Source: Alphaproteobacteria bacterium
GTDB taxonomy: Bacteria > Pseudomonadota > Alphaproteobacteria > Micavibrionales > UBA2020
Assembly: GCA_018971405.1 (NCBI GenBank)
Contig: JAGXAX010000075.1
Location: 1-7,192, forward strand
Direction of reading: 5' to 3'
Length of the DNA: 7,192 nt
Under the pieces are notes generated by a model. It saw only the letters and a list, made by a program, of their open reading frames with translations, had not been told where the DNA came from and ran no database searches. Shown piece after piece: positions 5,798-7,192 of this stretch. The position numbers and the translations under genes were made by a program. The number at the start of each line of letters is the position of its first letter. Positions within the stretch are counted from its first letter, which is position 1.

Positions 5798-6880
5798 ATG
5801 GAATCACAGCTTTTTATCCCATTGAAAACAGGCGCATTCAGCCTGCCGAACCGCATCGTGATGGCGCCCCTGACCCGCGGCCGCGCCGACATCGACGGCG
5901 TGCCGACCCCGCTGATGGCCGACTATTACACCCAGCGCGCCGAAGCGGGACTGATCATCGCCGAGGCAACCGCCGTCTCGAAGCGCGGCTACGGCTGGGT
6001 GCAGGCGCCGGGGATCTTCACGCCCGCGCAGGTCAAAGGCTGGCAGGCCGTCACCGAGGCGATGCATAAGACGGGCGGGCGCATCGTTTTGCAGCTCTGG
6101 CACATGGGCCGCGCCTCGCATCCGGATTTCCTGAACGGCCAGCTGCCGGTCGCCCCTTCGGCCATCGCCGCCAAGGGCCATACGGTCACGCCGCTCGGGC
6201 AGAAGGACTACGTCGTGCCGCACGCCCTCGAGATCGAGGAGATCCGCGCCACCATCGCCGACTACCGCCGCGCCGCGACGCTGGCGAGAGACGCGGGCTT
6301 CGACGGCGTCGAGATCCACGCCGCCAACGGCTACCTGCTCGACGAATTTTTGCGCGACGGCGCCAACAAGCGGGTTGACGCCTACGGCGGCCCCGCCGAG
6401 AACCGCGTGCGCTTTTTGCAGCAGGTGACGGAGGCCGTCGCCGGCGTCTGGGGCGGCGACCGCACCGGCGTGCGTCTTTCGCCCCGCAACCCCTACAAGG
6501 GCATGAGCGACAGCGACCCCGTCGGCACTTTCTGCGTCGCCGCGGAAAAGCTCAACGCCTACGGCCTCGCCTACCTGCACGTCATGGAGCCGCTGCCCGG
6601 CCACCGGCTCGCCGCCGAAGGGGAGCGCGTCTCGCCGCACATGCGCCGGACTTTCAAGGGCGTTTTCATCGTCAACGGCGGCTACACGCAGGATCTGGCG
6701 GAAAAGGCGCTGGAAAACGGGGAGGCCGACGCGGTCGCCTTCGGCGTGCCGTTCATCGCCAACCCCGACCTCGTGGCAAGGTTCAGAGCGCGCGCAAGCC
6801 TCAACGCGCCAGACGACGCCACCTTCTACACCCACGACGCGAAGGGCTATACGGATTATCCGCTGATGGCGAAAGGCTGA
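5798..6880 (+). CDS. Old yellow enzyme family FMN-dependent ene-reductase (NemA-like)
   Basis: This 360-residue cytosolic flavoenzyme is predicted to use NAD(P)H to reduce activated C=C bonds or electrophiles such as quinones, maleimides or nitro compounds. It fits the TIM-barrel old yellow enzyme family. NRIVMAPLTR has Thr26 at the usual flavin-contact position. LQLWHMGR (98-105) follows the family pattern. EIHAANGYLLDEFLRDGANKR (from 172) holds substrate-anchoring His174 and Asn177 and the proton-donor Tyr179. AYGGPAENR, GVRLSP and GYTDYP near the end are also typical. One oddity: the FMN-phosphate region that usually reads AFGR reads AFGV, with Val317 before PFIANPDL. The start at 5798 was chosen because the homology begins at MESQLFIPLKTG and GAGG lies 10 bases upstream; an in-frame ATG at 5771 has no ribosome binding site. 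It is divergent from the proteinase operon and convergent with recN (6-base gap). The physiological substrate cannot be inferred. Confidence 0.93.
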   Translation: MESQLFIPLKTGAFSLPNRIVMAPLTRGRADIDGVPTPLMADYYTQRAEAGLIIAEATAVSKRGYGWVQAPGIFTPAQVKGWQAVTEAMHKTGGRIVLQLWHMGRASHPDFLNGQLPVAPSAIAAKGHTVTPLGQKDYVVPHALEIEEIRATIADYRRAATLARDAGFDGVEIHAANGYLLDEFLRDGANKRVDAYGGPAENRVRFLQQVTEAVAGVWGGDRTGVRLSPRNPYKGMSDSDPVGTFCVAAEKLNAYGLAYLHVMEPLPGHRLAAEGERVSPHMRRTFKGVFIVNGGYTQDLAEKALENGEADAVAFGVPFIANPDLVARFRARASLNAPDDATFYTHDAKGYTDYPLMAKG

Positions 6881-6886
6881 TTTCGC

Positions 6887-7192
6887 TCAGGCACCGCGCC
6901 TGAGTTTGGCGGCGGCGGCCGCCTCGGCGATCAGCTTCTTCGACGCGGCGTGCGACTCTTCGGTGATCGTGTCGCCGGCCAGCATGCGCGAAATTTCGTT
7001 GGTGCGCTCCTCTTCCGTCAGCATCCTGACGACCGACGTCGTGACGACGCCGTCCGTCTTCTTGCTGACGTGCAAATGCTGGTTGCCGCGCGAGGCCACC
7101 TGCGGGCTGTGGGTGATGACCATCACCTGCGTCGTGTCGGCGAGCTGCGCGATGCGCTCCCCGACCGCCGCGGCCGCCGCGCCGCCGATGCC
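6887..7192 (-). CDS. recN: DNA repair protein RecN, C-terminal end (5' part outside window)
   Basis: These are the last 101 residues of RecN, an SMC-like ATPase that acts at double-strand breaks with RecA. The frame is open to the window edge and begins GIGGAAAAAVGERIAQLA, which in full RecN directly follows the Walker B acidic residues; those lie just outside. VMVITHSPQVASRGNQHLHVSK carries the conserved switch histidine, and TNEISRMLAGDTITEESHAASKKLI is the usual RecN ending. No start is present; the GTG and ATG codons near 7124 are internal. It ends 6 bases from the convergent oxidoreductase gene, and no terminator is visible between them. Confidence 0.94.
   Translation of the reverse strand, partial: GIGGAAAAAVGERIAQLADTTQVMVITHSPQVASRGNQHLHVSKKTDGVVTTSVVRMLTEEERTNEISRMLAGDTITEESHAASKKLIAEAAAAAKLRRGA

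Noticed and set aside
5804..6835. Long open frame antisense to the oxidoreductase
   Set aside because: It is a compositional shadow; the + strand protein is conserved from end to end.

Overview
The window comes from a GC-rich bacterial chromosome and most likely from an alphaproteobacterium. The evidence is the short NAD kinase (about 252 residues, with GMNRGSVGFL, RQTHQTAKLRI and SPFRPRRWRGALLP blocks), the glmM-thiD order, a pair of bacterial transglutaminase-like cysteine proteinases (Peptidase C93, LapG-like) and the strong GC bias at third codon positions. The genus cannot be read from the sequence. Nothing points to a phage, insertion sequence, CRISPR array, tRNA or rRNA.

Left block, + strand (1-2408): the 3' part of glmM (peptidoglycan precursor synthesis), a thiD-like kinase and nadK. 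The genes lie 23 and 13 bases apart and look like one operon that ends in a hairpin terminator. The ThiD-like protein has lost the usual GTGC catalytic motif. Next (2409-3143) is a single gene with its own near-consensus sigma-70 promoter. It encodes a 208-residue, highly charged, cysteine-free protein of unknown function with an Arg/Lys-rich tail.

Middle block, - strand (3158-5618, read right to left): a strong promoter at 5661-5689 drives two tandem paralogous LapG-like cysteine proteinases that overlap by ATGA. The first paralog appears to have lost its ancestral stop codon (CGA where its sister has TGA) and runs on until it overlaps the second. Downstream is folE (GTP cyclohydrolase I). 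A possible 16-codon leader ORF precedes it and overlaps its start codon, and a possible separate promoter lies in the same stretch.

Right block: an AT-rich divergent intergenic region (5619-5797) contains back-to-back promoter elements and a 14-bp perfect dyad. The dyad overlaps the ribosome binding site of an old yellow enzyme-type FMN oxidoreductase (5798-6880, + strand). The 3' end of recN (DNA repair ATPase) converges on that gene from the right edge of the window.

Most of the window is conserved housekeeping sequence. The parts worth a second look are the tandem proteinases, the altered ThiD, the folE leader, the operator-like dyad and the orphan basic protein. I do not see convincing evidence of a whole new multi-gene system.
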